Below, piece by piece: positions 1 through 7,806 of a stretch of DNA of 17,730 nucleotides. Both the position numbers and the translations under genes were made by a program. Below the pieces are notes generated by a model, which was given only the letters and a program-made list of their open reading frames with translations, was not told where the DNA came from and did no database searches. Position 1 is the first letter of the stretch. Every line of letters starts with the position of its first letter. This DNA is from JANQKX01 sp039028695 (GTDB lineage: Bacteria; Pseudomonadota; Alphaproteobacteria; Kiloniellales; Kiloniellaceae), in contig JBCCHN010000106.1 in the NCBI GenBank assembly GCA_039028695.1, positions 1-17,730 of the forward strand. Reading direction: 5' to 3'.

Positions 1-1
1 G

Positions 2-466
2 ATCAATAAAATTCGCGAGCTGAAACCGCATATTGCCGTTTTCTGGGATTCGGGCGCTCAACAAGCTCAGCTGATGAAGGATGCCGAGGTGGACATGACC
101 ACCGGCTGGAATGGACGTTTCGATAACGCCAAAAAAGATGGTGCGACGGTCGGTTACACCTTCAACCAGGCGCTGCTTGATTATGATTGCTTTGCCATGC
201 CCAAGGGCGCGCCAAACAAAGATGTCGCCATGCAGTTTTTGGCCGAGATTTCCAAGCCTGAGTATCAAGCTAATCTACCCTTCCACATCACCTATGGACC
301 GACCAACAAGAAGGCCTATGAAGTTACGACGGCATCAGCAGAGCTTATTGAGTCTCTGCCATCCCATCCCAACAACGTGCCCTTAATGTTGCCGATCAGT
401 TTGGAGTGGTATGCCAATAATCGGGAAAAGGCCTTGGAGCTTTATATGGAACTCTTAAGCGAATAA
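2..466 (+). CDS. ABC transporter periplasmic substrate-binding protein, spermidine/putrescine (PotD) type, 3' part only
   Basis: The reading frame is open from the left edge, so the 5' part of the gene lies outside the window. About 154 residues of the C-terminal half are visible. The sequence reads like the second lobe of a PotD-like binding protein: a segment with FWDSGAQQAQLM, then DMTTGWNGR, a YDCFAMPKGAPNKDVAMQFL stretch and a helical C-terminus. In this family the protein captures a small cationic or organic ligand in the periplasm and delivers it to the membrane permeases. The next three genes encode the matching ATPase and two permeases, which supports the call. The ligand cannot be deduced: PotD-like proteins also bind putrescine, opines and other amines. 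The gene ends 68 nt before the ATPase start, with a strong hairpin in between. Confidence 0.88.
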   Translation: MNKIRELKPHIAVFWDSGAQQAQLMKDAEVDMTTGWNGRFDNAKKDGATVGYTFNQALLDYDCFAMPKGAPNKDVAMQFLAEISKPEYQANLPFHITYGPTNKKAYEVTTASAELIESLPSHPNNVPLMLPISLEWYANNREKALELYMELLSE

Positions 467-482
467 CCTGCAAAATCGTCGT

Positions 483-509
483 CTGCCGGGCGGCTTGCTC
501 GCCCGGCAG
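483..509 (+). other. Intercistronic perfect stem-loop between binding-protein and ATPase genes
   Basis: A perfect 10-bp GC-rich stem (CTGCCGGGCG / CGCCCGGCAG) encloses the 7-nt loop GCTTGCT. No run of T follows, so it is a poor intrinsic terminator. In many ABC importer operons such a structure protects the upstream binding-protein mRNA from 3' exonucleases or allows partial termination, raising binding-protein levels over ATPase and permeases. That role is inferred here; the hairpin itself is directly visible. Confidence 0.75.
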
Positions 510-534
510 TTCCGCTCTGTTTGGGGGTAGGGTT

Positions 535-1665
535 TTGGCCAACGAAACCAATGATGCGCCGTCGGAAAACGCAACGGCACTGCCCATCCATATCCAAGGC
601 CTGACAAAGCGGTATGGCGAGCTCTACGCGCTGGATTCGGTGGACCTGGAAATCAAAAGCGGTGAATTTCTAACGCTTTTGGGGCCATCCGGATCGGGGA
701 AAACCACCCTCCTTATGGCAATCGCCGGTTTTAATAGACCCGATGCTGGAAGCATTCGTTTTGGTGAAAAAGAAGTCATTCTGACCCCGCCCCATAAACG
801 CGATGTTGGCATGGTCTTTCAAAGCTATGCCCTTTTCCCCCACATGTCCGTTGCCGGCAATATCGCCTTTCCGTTGAAACTGCGCGGCGTCAGCCCGCAG
901 GAACAAGCACGGCGCGTTGCCGAGGCCTTGGACACAGTGCAACTGTCGGGATTGGGCGAACGGGGAATAGATCAATTGTCCGGCGGGCAAAGGCAGCGGG
1001 TTGCCTTGGCACGCGCTTTTGTTTTCCGCCCGCGTATACTGTTAATGGACGAGCCCCTTTCCGCGCTCGACAAAAAACTGCGGGAGCGCATGCAAATTGA
1101 GTTAAAGCATTTGCACCGCCAGCTGGGTGTGACCACGGTTTATGTCACCCATGACCAGCGCGAGGCTCTGACCATGTCCGATCGCATCGCGGTGATCAAT
1201 CACGGCAAGCTGGCGCAGGTGGGAGGTCCGGAAGAAATCTATAACCGGCCGGCCAACGCATTCGTTGCGGACTTCATAGGTGAATCCTCCATCCTGCCGT
1301 TGACACGAGATGGGTCCGGGCACCTTTTCTACAAAAGCCATCAAATTACCAAAGAGCCGGTCGAGGATATTGTCCCGGGATGGTCGCTGGTCATTCGGCC
1401 GGAACGGCTTTTCTTGGCCAATAGCGCGAGCGATGATACGGATCGGGCAATCATTTTCGGTGGCTCGGTGAGTGAATCGGTTTTCCAGGGCGAAACGGCT
1501 TTTGCTTTGGTGGCCATCGACGAAGAAACCGAGCTCTCCGTACGATTTGGAACCGGAACCATTGCCAAGGCGGTTTCCCTTCGCCCCGGTGATCAAGCCG
1601 CGATCGGACTGCTGCGCGAAGACGTGATCATCATTCCCAGGGATGACCGGCATGGCAACGGTTAA
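535..1665 (+). CDS. ABC transporter ATP-binding protein, PotA-like (polyamine-type importer)
   Basis: This 376-aa protein is a complete PotA-class ATPase that energises import through the two permeases encoded just downstream. Visible motifs are Walker A GPSGSGKT (residues 50-57), Q-loop Q96, ABC signature LSGGQ (148-152), Walker B ILLMDE (168-173) followed by PLSALD, and the H-loop His206 in VTHDQ. The region after about residue 240 (NAFVADFIGES, then a beta-rich tail) matches the C-terminal TOBE regulatory domain of this class. Length is typical. The start is TTG at 535, with the purine-rich GGGGGTAGGG as ribosome site just upstream; no in-frame ATG or GTG gives a better start before the conserved region. 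The end overlaps the next gene by 14 nt if that gene starts at 1652. Substrate is unknown. Confidence 0.93.
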   Translation: MANETNDAPSENATALPIHIQGLTKRYGELYALDSVDLEIKSGEFLTLLGPSGSGKTTLLMAIAGFNRPDAGSIRFGEKEVILTPPHKRDVGMVFQSYALFPHMSVAGNIAFPLKLRGVSPQEQARRVAEALDTVQLSGLGERGIDQLSGGQRQRVALARAFVFRPRILLMDEPLSALDKKLRERMQIELKHLHRQLGVTTVYVTHDQREALTMSDRIAVINHGKLAQVGGPEEIYNRPANAFVADFIGESSILPLTRDGSGHLFYKSHQITKEPVEDIVPGWSLVIRPERLFLANSASDDTDRAIIFGGSVSESVFQGETAFALVAIDEETELSVRFGTGTIAKAVSLRPGDQAAIGLLREDVIIIPRDDRHGNG

Positions 1666-2566
1666 AGCGGCACCCGGTTCCCGCCTCGGGGAAGAGTGGC
1701 ACGCGCACGCTCTGAAGAGCCAGGAAGCCAAGGAACAGTGGAGTCTGTTGAGCCTGGCGATACCGGCCTTGCTGGTCATTTTCCTGGTCATCGTGATCCC
1801 GGTGGGATGGTTGTTTTACCTCTCCTTCATCGGCAAGGACGGAATGCCGTCATTGGAACACTATCAAAAAATGATCGAGTACAAGTCATATGCTCGGGTC
1901 TTCATGACGACGTTCCAGGTTAGTTTGCTGACCACCCTGATATGCATTGTGCTTGGTTATCCGCTTGCTTATTTCCTGGCGCTCCTGCCCAGCCGCTGGG
2001 CCGGCATTTTTATGCTGGCCGTGTTGCTGCCCTTTTGGACGTCCCTCTTGGTGCGCACCTATGCTTGGTTGGTCCTGCTTCAAAAGAAGGGGCTTCTGAA
2101 CGACTTCGCCATTGAACTGGGGCTTTGGGACGAGCCCATAAAGTTGGTCCACAATATGCTGGGCACCCTCATTGGAATGGCCCATATCATGCTGCCCTTC
2201 CTTGTATTGCCGCTCTACGGTGCCATGAAAAAAATTGACCGGGATTTGATGCATGCCGCCGCCAACTTAGGCGCCTCGCCCGTGAAAGCCTTTTGGCAAG
2301 TCTATTTTCCCCTCTCCATGCCGGGCATGGTCTCGGGATCTTTGATCGTCTTTGTCCTTTGCCTTGGGTTTTATGTGACACCGGCGGTTCTTGGCGGCGG
2401 CAAGGTGACGATGGTATCGACCCAGATTACAGCGATCCTTGAAAATCAATTCGATTGGGGCGCCGCCAGCGCGCTCGGAGTGGTGCTGCTTATTGCGACT
2501 CTTCTGGTTCTCTATCTTGCGGCCAAGATATTCAAATTCGACGCTGCGCTTTTCGGGAAGGGCTGA
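1652..2566 (+). CDS. ABC transporter permease, PotB-like
   Basis: This 304-aa inner-membrane protein has a charged cytoplasmic N-terminus, a first membrane helix near residues 32-57 and several further hydrophobic helices. The EAA-type coupling loop that docks on the ATPase is visible as AAANLGASPVKAFWQVYFPL (from about residue 202). It pairs with the following permease to form the channel of a spermidine/putrescine-type importer. The frame also has an ATG at 1643, but the AGGGA at 1639-1643 touches that codon and sits 8 nt from the ATG at 1652, so 1652 is preferred. Either start overlaps the end of the ATPase gene, implying translational coupling. The stop is 3 nt before the next start. Confidence 0.92.
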   Translation: MATVKAAPGSRLGEEWHAHALKSQEAKEQWSLLSLAIPALLVIFLVIVIPVGWLFYLSFIGKDGMPSLEHYQKMIEYKSYARVFMTTFQVSLLTTLICIVLGYPLAYFLALLPSRWAGIFMLAVLLPFWTSLLVRTYAWLVLLQKKGLLNDFAIELGLWDEPIKLVHNMLGTLIGMAHIMLPFLVLPLYGAMKKIDRDLMHAAANLGASPVKAFWQVYFPLSMPGMVSGSLIVFVLCLGFYVTPAVLGGGKVTMVSTQITAILENQFDWGAASALGVVLLIATLLVLYLAAKIFKFDAALFGKG

Positions 2567-2569
2567 CCG

Positions 2570-3382
2570 ATGAGTTGGTGGACCAGACCTGCATCCGACA
2601 CTCAGGTCCGTCATGGCGATCGCTTTTGGCTTTATGTGCTCGCTTGCATCATCATGCTTTTGCTGGTTCTGCCCACCTTTATCGTTGTTCCCATGTCTTT
2701 TTCTGATTCTCAATACCTTGAGTTTCCGCCTTCGACGTGGTCCTCACGCTGGTACGAAGTCTATTTTGGGTCCACCAAATGGATGCGGGCGACGGTAACG
2801 TCGCTCACCATCGGTTTTTTGACCATGCTGGTGGCCACGCCCCTGGGCACCATGGCGGCCTATGCTCTTTTTGTGTCCAGCCACAGGGTCTCCAAAGCCA
2901 TTTTCATGCTTTTGATCACACCCATGATCGTGCCGGTTATTCTGATCGCGATCGGGGCATTTTATGCCTTTGGTCGTGTTGGGCTGAACAACACAATCTC
3001 GGGGCTGGTTCTGGCCCACACGGCAATTGCTCTGCCCCTGGTCATGATCGTGATAACAGCGGCGCTCCGATCCTATGACCTCAACCAAGAGCGGGTCGCC
3101 CGCAGCCTTGGCGCAACAAGGCTGAAAGCCTTTTTCTTGGTGACTTTGCCGCAAATCAAGTTCTCAGTCGTTACCGCTGCCTTGCTGTCGTTTCTGACCT
3201 CATTTGACGAGGTCATCATCGCAATTTTCGTCTCAGGTGGGGTTAACGCCACGCTGACGAAGCACATGTTCAGCGCCTTGCGCGATTTCATCGATCCCAC
3301 CATTGCGGCCATATCGACCATCATGGTCCTGATATCTTCAATTCTGCTATTACTGACGCAGTTTATTGGGGGCCGGCGATAA
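2570..3382 (+). CDS. ABC transporter permease, PotC-like
   Basis: This 270-aa inner-membrane protein has hydrophobic segments near residues 20-42, 75-100, 108-135, 143-165, 197-220 and a last helix at the C-terminus, the six-helix layout of PotC-type permeases. The EAA coupling loop reads VARSLGATRLKAFFLVTLP (about 176-194). It is the second membrane half of the importer and the last transporter gene of the operon. The start ATG lies 3 nt after the previous stop, with the GGAAGGG of the upstream coding end as ribosome site. No clear terminator follows, so read-through into the dehydrogenase gene 156 nt downstream is possible. Confidence 0.92.
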   Translation: MSWWTRPASDTQVRHGDRFWLYVLACIIMLLLVLPTFIVVPMSFSDSQYLEFPPSTWSSRWYEVYFGSTKWMRATVTSLTIGFLTMLVATPLGTMAAYALFVSSHRVSKAIFMLLITPMIVPVILIAIGAFYAFGRVGLNNTISGLVLAHTAIALPLVMIVITAALRSYDLNQERVARSLGATRLKAFFLVTLPQIKFSVVTAALLSFLTSFDEVIIAIFVSGGVNATLTKHMFSALRDFIDPTIAAISTIMVLISSILLLLTQFIGGRR

Positions 3383-3538
3383 CCGTCGCAATACTTTGGG
3401 CCAAGAGCAGCATTCCGGCTCTCCTTCGATGAGCTTAGGTCTGGTCCTTTGCCTTCCTTTTTGATTTTTCTGCCTTGGCCTAACGCCCTAAATTTGCTGG
3501 GATCTAATCGCTCATCAACTCATCTGCGGGGAAAAGAG

Positions 3539-4285
3539 ATGGATCTGGGACTTGCCGGCAAGGCGATTGTGATCACCGGCGGCTCGCGCGGGATCGGCTA
3601 TGCGATTGCTGAGGCCTGCGTCCGTGAAGGCGCATCGGTGGCAATTTGCGGGCGCACACAAGCCGACCTTAATCAAGCACGGGACAGTTTGTCCCGCCTT
3701 GGTGGCAGGATTATCGCATCATCTTGCGACGTGTCGTTGCCAGATCAGGTCGCGCGTTTTATCGGCGAGGCCGCTGGTACTTTCGGGTCTATAGATGGAT
3801 TGGTGAACAACCCAACCGGCCATGGGACGGGTGACGATGAAGAGAGTTGGAAAGAGAGTCTCTCCATCGATTTGATGGGCACCGTCCGAACCACAAAGGC
3901 GGCGTTGCCACACCTTAAGTCGGCCGGTGGCGCTGGGATCATCAACATCTCATCCATCTCTGGGATTGGTGCGTCCGGCGGTTTTGCATACGGCGCGGCA
4001 AAGGCTGCGGTGATTCAATTGACGCAATCCCAGGCGCGTTCTTTTGCCGTCGACAAGATTCGCGTTAACAGCATAGCCCCAGGGTCAATTGATTTCCCAA
4101 ATGGCTTTTGGGATCACGCCAAAAATGAGGACCCGGCACATTACGAGCGGACCCGAAGCAGCATTCCCTTCGGCCGCTTCGGCAAGCCCGATGAAATCGG
4201 CCGGGTTGCGGCATTCCTGCTGTCTGATGCGGCAAGTTGGGTAACCGGGCAAATAGTCAGTGTGGACGGTGGTCAGAATTTGTGA
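3539..4285 (+). CDS. Short-chain dehydrogenase/reductase (SDR), classical type
   Basis: This 248-aa protein is a typical classical SDR, a cytosolic NAD(P)-dependent oxidoreductase. The Rossmann motif TGGSRGIG lies at residues 13-20, catalytic Ser in NISSISG (138/139), Tyr151 and Lys155 in YGAAK, and the family C-terminus ends WVTGQIVSVDGG. Arg39 after the second strand (CGRT) suggests preference for NADP(H). The usual NNAG motif after beta-4 is NNPTG here (90-94), which is unusual. The frame is open 30 codons further upstream to 3449, but those residues are not SDR-like and the ATG at 3539 has GGGGAAAAGAG directly upstream. The gene follows the polyamine-type transporter on the same strand, so its substrate may be related. 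Substrate cannot be predicted from sequence alone. Confidence 0.9.
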   Translation: MDLGLAGKAIVITGGSRGIGYAIAEACVREGASVAICGRTQADLNQARDSLSRLGGRIIASSCDVSLPDQVARFIGEAAGTFGSIDGLVNNPTGHGTGDDEESWKESLSIDLMGTVRTTKAALPHLKSAGGAGIINISSISGIGASGGFAYGAAKAAVIQLTQSQARSFAVDKIRVNSIAPGSIDFPNGFWDHAKNEDPAHYERTRSSIPFGRFGKPDEIGRVAAFLLSDAASWVTGQIVSVDGGQNL

Positions 4286-4571
4286 CTCCGCTCCCCGCTG
4301 GTCTCGGCGTTTAATCCTGCCCTCCGCGGCCATGAATTGATCGAAGCCTTGGGCTTCGCTGCTCCCTTTACGGTCGGTGTTTAAGAGCGAGTGAGATTTT
4401 TCGAATCCTTGGAGGGAAAAAGGAATGGGTAAGCGTAGACTGTGACCGCTAAGGCATCGACCTAGTTTAAACAGGGAGCCTGGATGGGCCGCTCTCGCCG
4501 GCCATTAAGTCGTCGATTTTTTTCGGGCGTCTCAAGGGAATTTTTGGCTTTAACTCCAAATGTTTGATCGG
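4286..4571 (+). other. Convergent intergenic region with a 7-bp stem-loop at 4342-4358
   Basis: This region separates the ends of the convergent SDR and GST-like genes. The only clear structure is a perfect stem CGAAGCC / GGCTTCG around a TTG loop (4342-4358), followed on the + strand by CTGCTCCCTTTA, a weak U-poor tail. It could be a weak terminator for the SDR transcript. A purine-rich GGAGGGAAAAAGGA precedes an ATG at 4425, but that frame stops after six codons. No RNA gene or longer coding region is evident. Confidence 0.35.
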
Positions 4572-5276
4572 TCAGCCGGGGACTGTGCCGTCCGGAAGAC
4601 TTGTCCACTTTTTGTCTAGTCTGTGATCGAAGTTCCTGAACCAGATAGGTCGCACGATGGGATGATTTGCCACGGTCTCTGTCATAGCCGTGCAGTTTGG
4701 CAAATCGGGACGTTCGTTGTGCCAAGCGTAGAGCATGGCCAAAAAAATATCAGCCGGTGACAATCCTTCCCCGCAAAGGCCCCGCGGTTGACAGAGTTGC
4801 TCTTCAATCAGTTGAAAAGCTTGGTGATTGCGGGCGAAAGCAGCGGCTTTAACGGATTGAATAGCGCCGGCATCGCTTTTGTGCGGTTGGGCCAGATATC
4901 TTTCGGGATAGGACCGACGCAAGGTTCCCTCATAGATGTTCACGGACAAGAATACCGTCCAGCGGTAAAAAGCAGCCCTATCCATCACCCGAAGATTTGG
5001 TCCGTTGGTGACACTTGAATGAGTGGCCGCGAGATAAAGGAGCATTGCGGCAAGTTCTGTAATCACATCCCTTTCGGGCGTTTCTAGCACCGGAACCTGG
5101 CCCCAGGGGTTAATTGCATGGAAAGAACTTGGCAGAGGTGTCGACGGCGTCGATTCCAGCAAATTCAGTTTGTAGGGCAGCTCTGCGAGTTCCAAAACCG
5201 CCTCGGCCACAAAGCCACCGGAACCCAAGCGATTGTAGAGGATATAAGGTTTTTGCACAGAGACCGTCGTCGCCAT
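4572..5276 (-). CDS. Glutathione S-transferase-like protein
   Basis: This 234-aa protein has the two-domain GST layout. The N-terminal thioredoxin fold starts PYILYNRLGSGGFVAEAVLE, continues with LPYKLNLLE, and has the cis-proline strand in INPWGQVPVLET, followed by ITELAAMLLYLA where most GSTs have an E-S pair to hold the gamma-glutamyl group (T-E here). The second half is all-helical, with GLSPADIFLAMLYAW resembling the GST N-capping motif region. GSTs conjugate or isomerise electrophiles using glutathione in the cytosol; the exact reaction is not predictable. The ATG at 5276 is chosen because it begins shortly before the first strand. An in-frame GTG at 5312 would add 12 residues, and neither has a strong ribosome site. 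It lies 99 nt downstream of the oxidase gene, probably in the same transcript. Confidence 0.82.
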   Translation of the reverse strand: MATTVSVQKPYILYNRLGSGGFVAEAVLELAELPYKLNLLESTPSTPLPSSFHAINPWGQVPVLETPERDVITELAAMLLYLAATHSSVTNGPNLRVMDRAAFYRWTVFLSVNIYEGTLRRSYPERYLAQPHKSDAGAIQSVKAAAFARNHQAFQLIEEQLCQPRGLCGEGLSPADIFLAMLYAWHNERPDLPNCTAMTETVANHPIVRPIWFRNFDHRLDKKWTSLPDGTVPG

Positions 5277-5375
5277 TATTTGGGTCGGTAGGGCGTAGCT
5301 TCCTTGGGGCACTCTTACTAATCTAAGGTACTATCGGGACAAGCAAGTGCCCGCCTCTGCTTGCCGTGCCGTGGA

Positions 5376-6548
5376 TTAATCGTCAACAGGCTCAAGCAGC
5401 AATTTTTCTCTCTTGATCGGATGTTCCCACGGGTGCCCGAACAAGATTGAGGCCGCGATGAAGCCCCAATCATCAGACCCTTTCGCAGCATTGCCGCAAC
5501 CGCCAACCGCGATCAGGATGCGGTCTTTCACCACATAGTCAATGATCGGTAGACGGCTCGCTGTATAGGTCGTCGCGCAGGTGTCCGTATGCCATTCTTG
5601 GCACGTCTTTAGGGCGGGGAAGAGCGTCTTCAGGATGTCAGTGAACTGCTCCCGGTCACTCTCGGAGCCTGAACCCTTAAACCAACGATCTAGTTTTTCA
5701 GGAGAATCTAATCGCGGATCTGCATCCGTTCCAATGCCAATCTTTAGATAGTGGCATCCGTCCGGGTATTGTATCGGCGGCAGAATATAGGCGCCGCTGG
5801 CGCTGTGGATCATGGTCGGCATGCCGGTAAAGTGCTTGAGCAGGGCTTCGTCCAGGCGCGCAAGGACCACGGTGCGACCATAGACGCTCAGGCCCAGATC
5901 CCGGTGTGAAAGGTTGAGGCCTTGGGTGAAGGCTCCTGTTGCAACAATTGCTTTTTCGGCGCTAATCAAACCCCCCGCCGACGTCGTGATTTCGACGCCC
6001 CTCGACCCGCCCGAGACGGACACGGCAAAGTCATTTACGACCGTGGCGCCGCCTTTTTCCGCCAGGATGGATTGTGCCTTTACCAGTGAGCGTGGACTAA
6101 TGTATCCAGCCGAACCGCTTTCGGTTAGGCCATCCGCATCATCGGACACATTCAAAAATGGATAGTGCTCTCGTATCTGAGAGGCATTAAGGCGGGCTAA
6201 ATTCGCCCCCATGGACAAGCCGATCCTCTCGCATTCATCGTTGTAGGTCTGGCCTGGTCCGCCGATGCCCAGATATCCGGCGGGGGTGAAGAAGGAGACC
6301 CCTGATCGCCTTTCCAAATCGTGGTATTGGGAAATCGACCGCTGGGCAATGATCGACCATTCGGGCGATGAATCGATAATCCTCGTCATTCGCCCTTCAT
6401 CATAATGGCTAGCGAAGACACCATGGTGGGATTGGCGCTCGACCGGTTCCTCAGGGCCGATCACAACGACGCCGTCGGTTGATTCCGTTAAATGACGGGT
6501 TGCGGCACTGCCAATAAGGCCGCGTCCAACAACAGCAAACTTGAACAT
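5376..6548 (-). CDS. FAD-dependent amine oxidase of the MSOX/SolA (monomeric sarcosine oxidase / N-methyltryptophan oxidase) family
   Basis: With the ATG at 6548 the protein is 390 residues, the size of monomeric sarcosine oxidase. The dinucleotide-binding motif VVGRGLIGS (residues 6-14) is at the extreme N-terminus, as in the family. DTCATTYTASRLPIIDYV (322-339) contains Cys324, aligning by motif with the Cys that carries FAD covalently in MSOX and SolA, and GGCGNAAKGSDDWG carries Lys356, the position of the oxygen-activating Lys of MSOX. These enzymes oxidise secondary N-methyl amines, releasing formaldehyde and H2O2, or act on related cyclic imino acids. Substrate is unknown here. The frame stays open to a TTG at 6599, but the only strong ribosome site upstream (AGGAGG at 6619-6624) is badly spaced for it. 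The start at 6548 itself lacks a good ribosome site. Confidence 0.87.
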   Translation of the reverse strand: MFKFAVVGRGLIGSAATRHLTESTDGVVVIGPEEPVERQSHHGVFASHYDEGRMTRIIDSSPEWSIIAQRSISQYHDLERRSGVSFFTPAGYLGIGGPGQTYNDECERIGLSMGANLARLNASQIREHYPFLNVSDDADGLTESGSAGYISPRSLVKAQSILAEKGGATVVNDFAVSVSGGSRGVEITTSAGGLISAEKAIVATGAFTQGLNLSHRDLGLSVYGRTVVLARLDEALLKHFTGMPTMIHSASGAYILPPIQYPDGCHYLKIGIGTDADPRLDSPEKLDRWFKGSGSESDREQFTDILKTLFPALKTCQEWHTDTCATTYTASRLPIIDYVVKDRILIAVGGCGNAAKGSDDWGFIAASILFGHPWEHPIKREKLLLEPVDD

Positions 6549-6549
6549 T

Positions 6550-6609
6550 TCAGAAAACACCGTCGATGGGTTTTTTGCTGACATACGTGCCTTTGCCAAT
6601 TCTTGGCAA
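6550..6609 (-). CDS. Possible 19-codon leader ORF ahead of the flavin amine oxidase
   Basis: A perfect AGGAGG (6619-6624, minus strand) lies 9 nt before a TTG at 6609. From there a different frame from the oxidase runs LPRIGKGTYVSKKPIDGVF and stops with TGA at 6552-6550, one nucleotide before the oxidase ATG at 6548. The oxidase ATG has no convincing ribosome site of its own, so translation could be coupled through this short ORF. There is no protein-level evidence that the peptide matters. An alternative is that the oxidase starts at the in-frame TTG 6599 with an over-long spacer. Confidence 0.25.
   Translation of the reverse strand: MPRIGKGTYVSKKPIDGVF
6593..6609. promoter_or_regulatory. 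Perfect inverted repeat upstream of the amine oxidase gene
   Basis: TTGCCAA-TTC-TTGGCAA is a perfect 7-3-7 inverted repeat centred at 6601, about 50 nt upstream of the oxidase ATG and overlapping the start of the possible leader ORF. It could be the operator of a transcription factor or a small mRNA hairpin near the ribosome site at 6619-6624. No regulator gene lies next to it in the window, so the assignment is open. Confidence 0.4.
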
Positions 6610-6777
6610 CTGGGAACACCTCCTACGAAATTCTAACGCGGTCTGTGACGCCATAAGAGTCGATGGGACAAAAGCTTTGCTAAGGTAAGCGCCCCGGTGA
6701 ATTGCGCCGATAGGCCACACATTGGGCCAAAGTCCGATCATCAGGCCTTCAGTCCGAACGCGAAAAGGAATCCAAGG

Positions 6778-7806
6778 TCATGGGCAGACGACAACTTGCT
6801 CGAAGGGTGGCACGGACCCGGCGCTATGATCGATTGCCGCGCTAACCTCGTCCAGTGGATAGCTGTGCGATCGGATCTTTTCCAATGGCAGTTGCCCGCT
6901 GGCAATCAGACGCACGAGGCGGGCCGGTGTCGCGCGCGGAAACCATAGCGAGCCCCGCACGGTGATGTCGCGGGTGACCAGGCCGGAGACACGTGGGGGC
7001 GTTTCTGGGGTGCCGGGTACAACAAAAGATCCAAACCGTTTCAGCCCACGCAGCGATGCCTCAACGAGATGCGGATCGCCGCCGTCCATGGCGTCCAGGA
7101 CCATATTGACGGCAGAATCGGGTCCGGGCGGTGCCGTAGCAGTTTCGATTCGGGGATCCAAATCACTAAAGGCCGCCAATCGTTCCTGTGATCGGCCAAC
7201 GGCGACGACGCGCTCAGCGCCCAGGGCGAGGGCGACAAGTACCGCGCTGACCCCAAGCTGACCCGTTGCTCCAAGAACGACCGCGCTCTGGCCGGGTTTG
7301 AATCCGGCTTTTTCGAAGGCTGAATCGGCCGTGCCAATCCATCCCAGGCGACACAAGGTTTCAGCGGATGTCCTCGCTAACGCCGGTTCGACCGGCGTCA
7401 AACACTCCGCCGGTAATACCAGGTGAGTGGCAAGGGCGCCGTCCGGCCACTGTGCCAGAAGAGATCCCGAGTTAGCGGAGATGGCAAAGCAGCCGGCGAA
7501 GGCGTATTCGCCGTCACCGGCGGCGTTCGGTGCTTCGATATAGCTGTCGCAGTAAACTCTTTCTCCGATAGACAGACCGTGCACGTCGTCGGCTATTTGC
7601 TCGATCGTGCCGATCGCATCCATGCCGGGCGTGAAGGGTCGAGGCGGCGTTTCGAACCCGCCTGAGCCGTCCACCAACGAGGCCATATAGGGTGTCATGA
7701 ACACCGTCTCAACGCGAACAATTGCGCATCCTGGACGAAGTTCAGGATCGGCCACGTTTTCGACGGAAAGATCAACCCGACCCTCTGATAGTCTTGCCGC
7801 TCGCAT
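6778..7806 (-). CDS. Medium-chain dehydrogenase/reductase, zinc-free quinone-oxidoreductase-like
   Basis: This 342-aa protein belongs to the MDR superfamily. An N-terminal GroES-like domain (PGMDAIGTIEQI, GERVYCDSYIE) is followed by a Rossmann domain with AVVLGATGQLGVSAVLVALALGA; GATGQLG is near residues 179-185. The substrate-zinc Cys/His positions and the four-Cys structural zinc loop of alcohol dehydrogenases are absent, so it is probably a zinc-independent NAD(P)H reductase like quinone oxidoreductase. Two ATGs are available at 7812 and 7806. AAGGA lies 3 nt before the first and 9 nt before the second, so 7806 is preferred. It is the first gene of a run of three same-strand genes (reductase, amine oxidase, GST), but the 229-nt gap to the oxidase suggests the latter may have its own promoter. 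Confidence 0.86.
   Translation of the reverse strand: MRAARLSEGRVDLSVENVADPELRPGCAIVRVETVFMTPYMASLVDGSGGFETPPRPFTPGMDAIGTIEQIADDVHGLSIGERVYCDSYIEAPNAAGDGEYAFAGCFAISANSGSLLAQWPDGALATHLVLPAECLTPVEPALARTSAETLCRLGWIGTADSAFEKAGFKPGQSAVVLGATGQLGVSAVLVALALGAERVVAVGRSQERLAAFSDLDPRIETATAPPGPDSAVNMVLDAMDGGDPHLVEASLRGLKRFGSFVVPGTPETPPRVSGLVTRDITVRGSLWFPRATPARLVRLIASGQLPLEKIRSHSYPLDEVSAAIDHSAGSVPPFEQVVVCP

Noticed and set aside
3449..3538. 30-codon N-terminal extension of the SDR
   Set aside because: The extension is unlike SDRs and the ATG at 3539 has a good ribosome site.
4425..4445. ATG with an excellent ribosome site (GGAGGGAAAAAGGA)
   Set aside because: The frame stops after six codons (MGKRRL); nothing supports a functional peptide or a decayed gene downstream.
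5340..5363. CAAGCA/TGCTTG inverted repeat between oxidase and GST genes
   Set aside because: A 6-bp stem with a 12-nt loop and no T tract is weak and may be chance.
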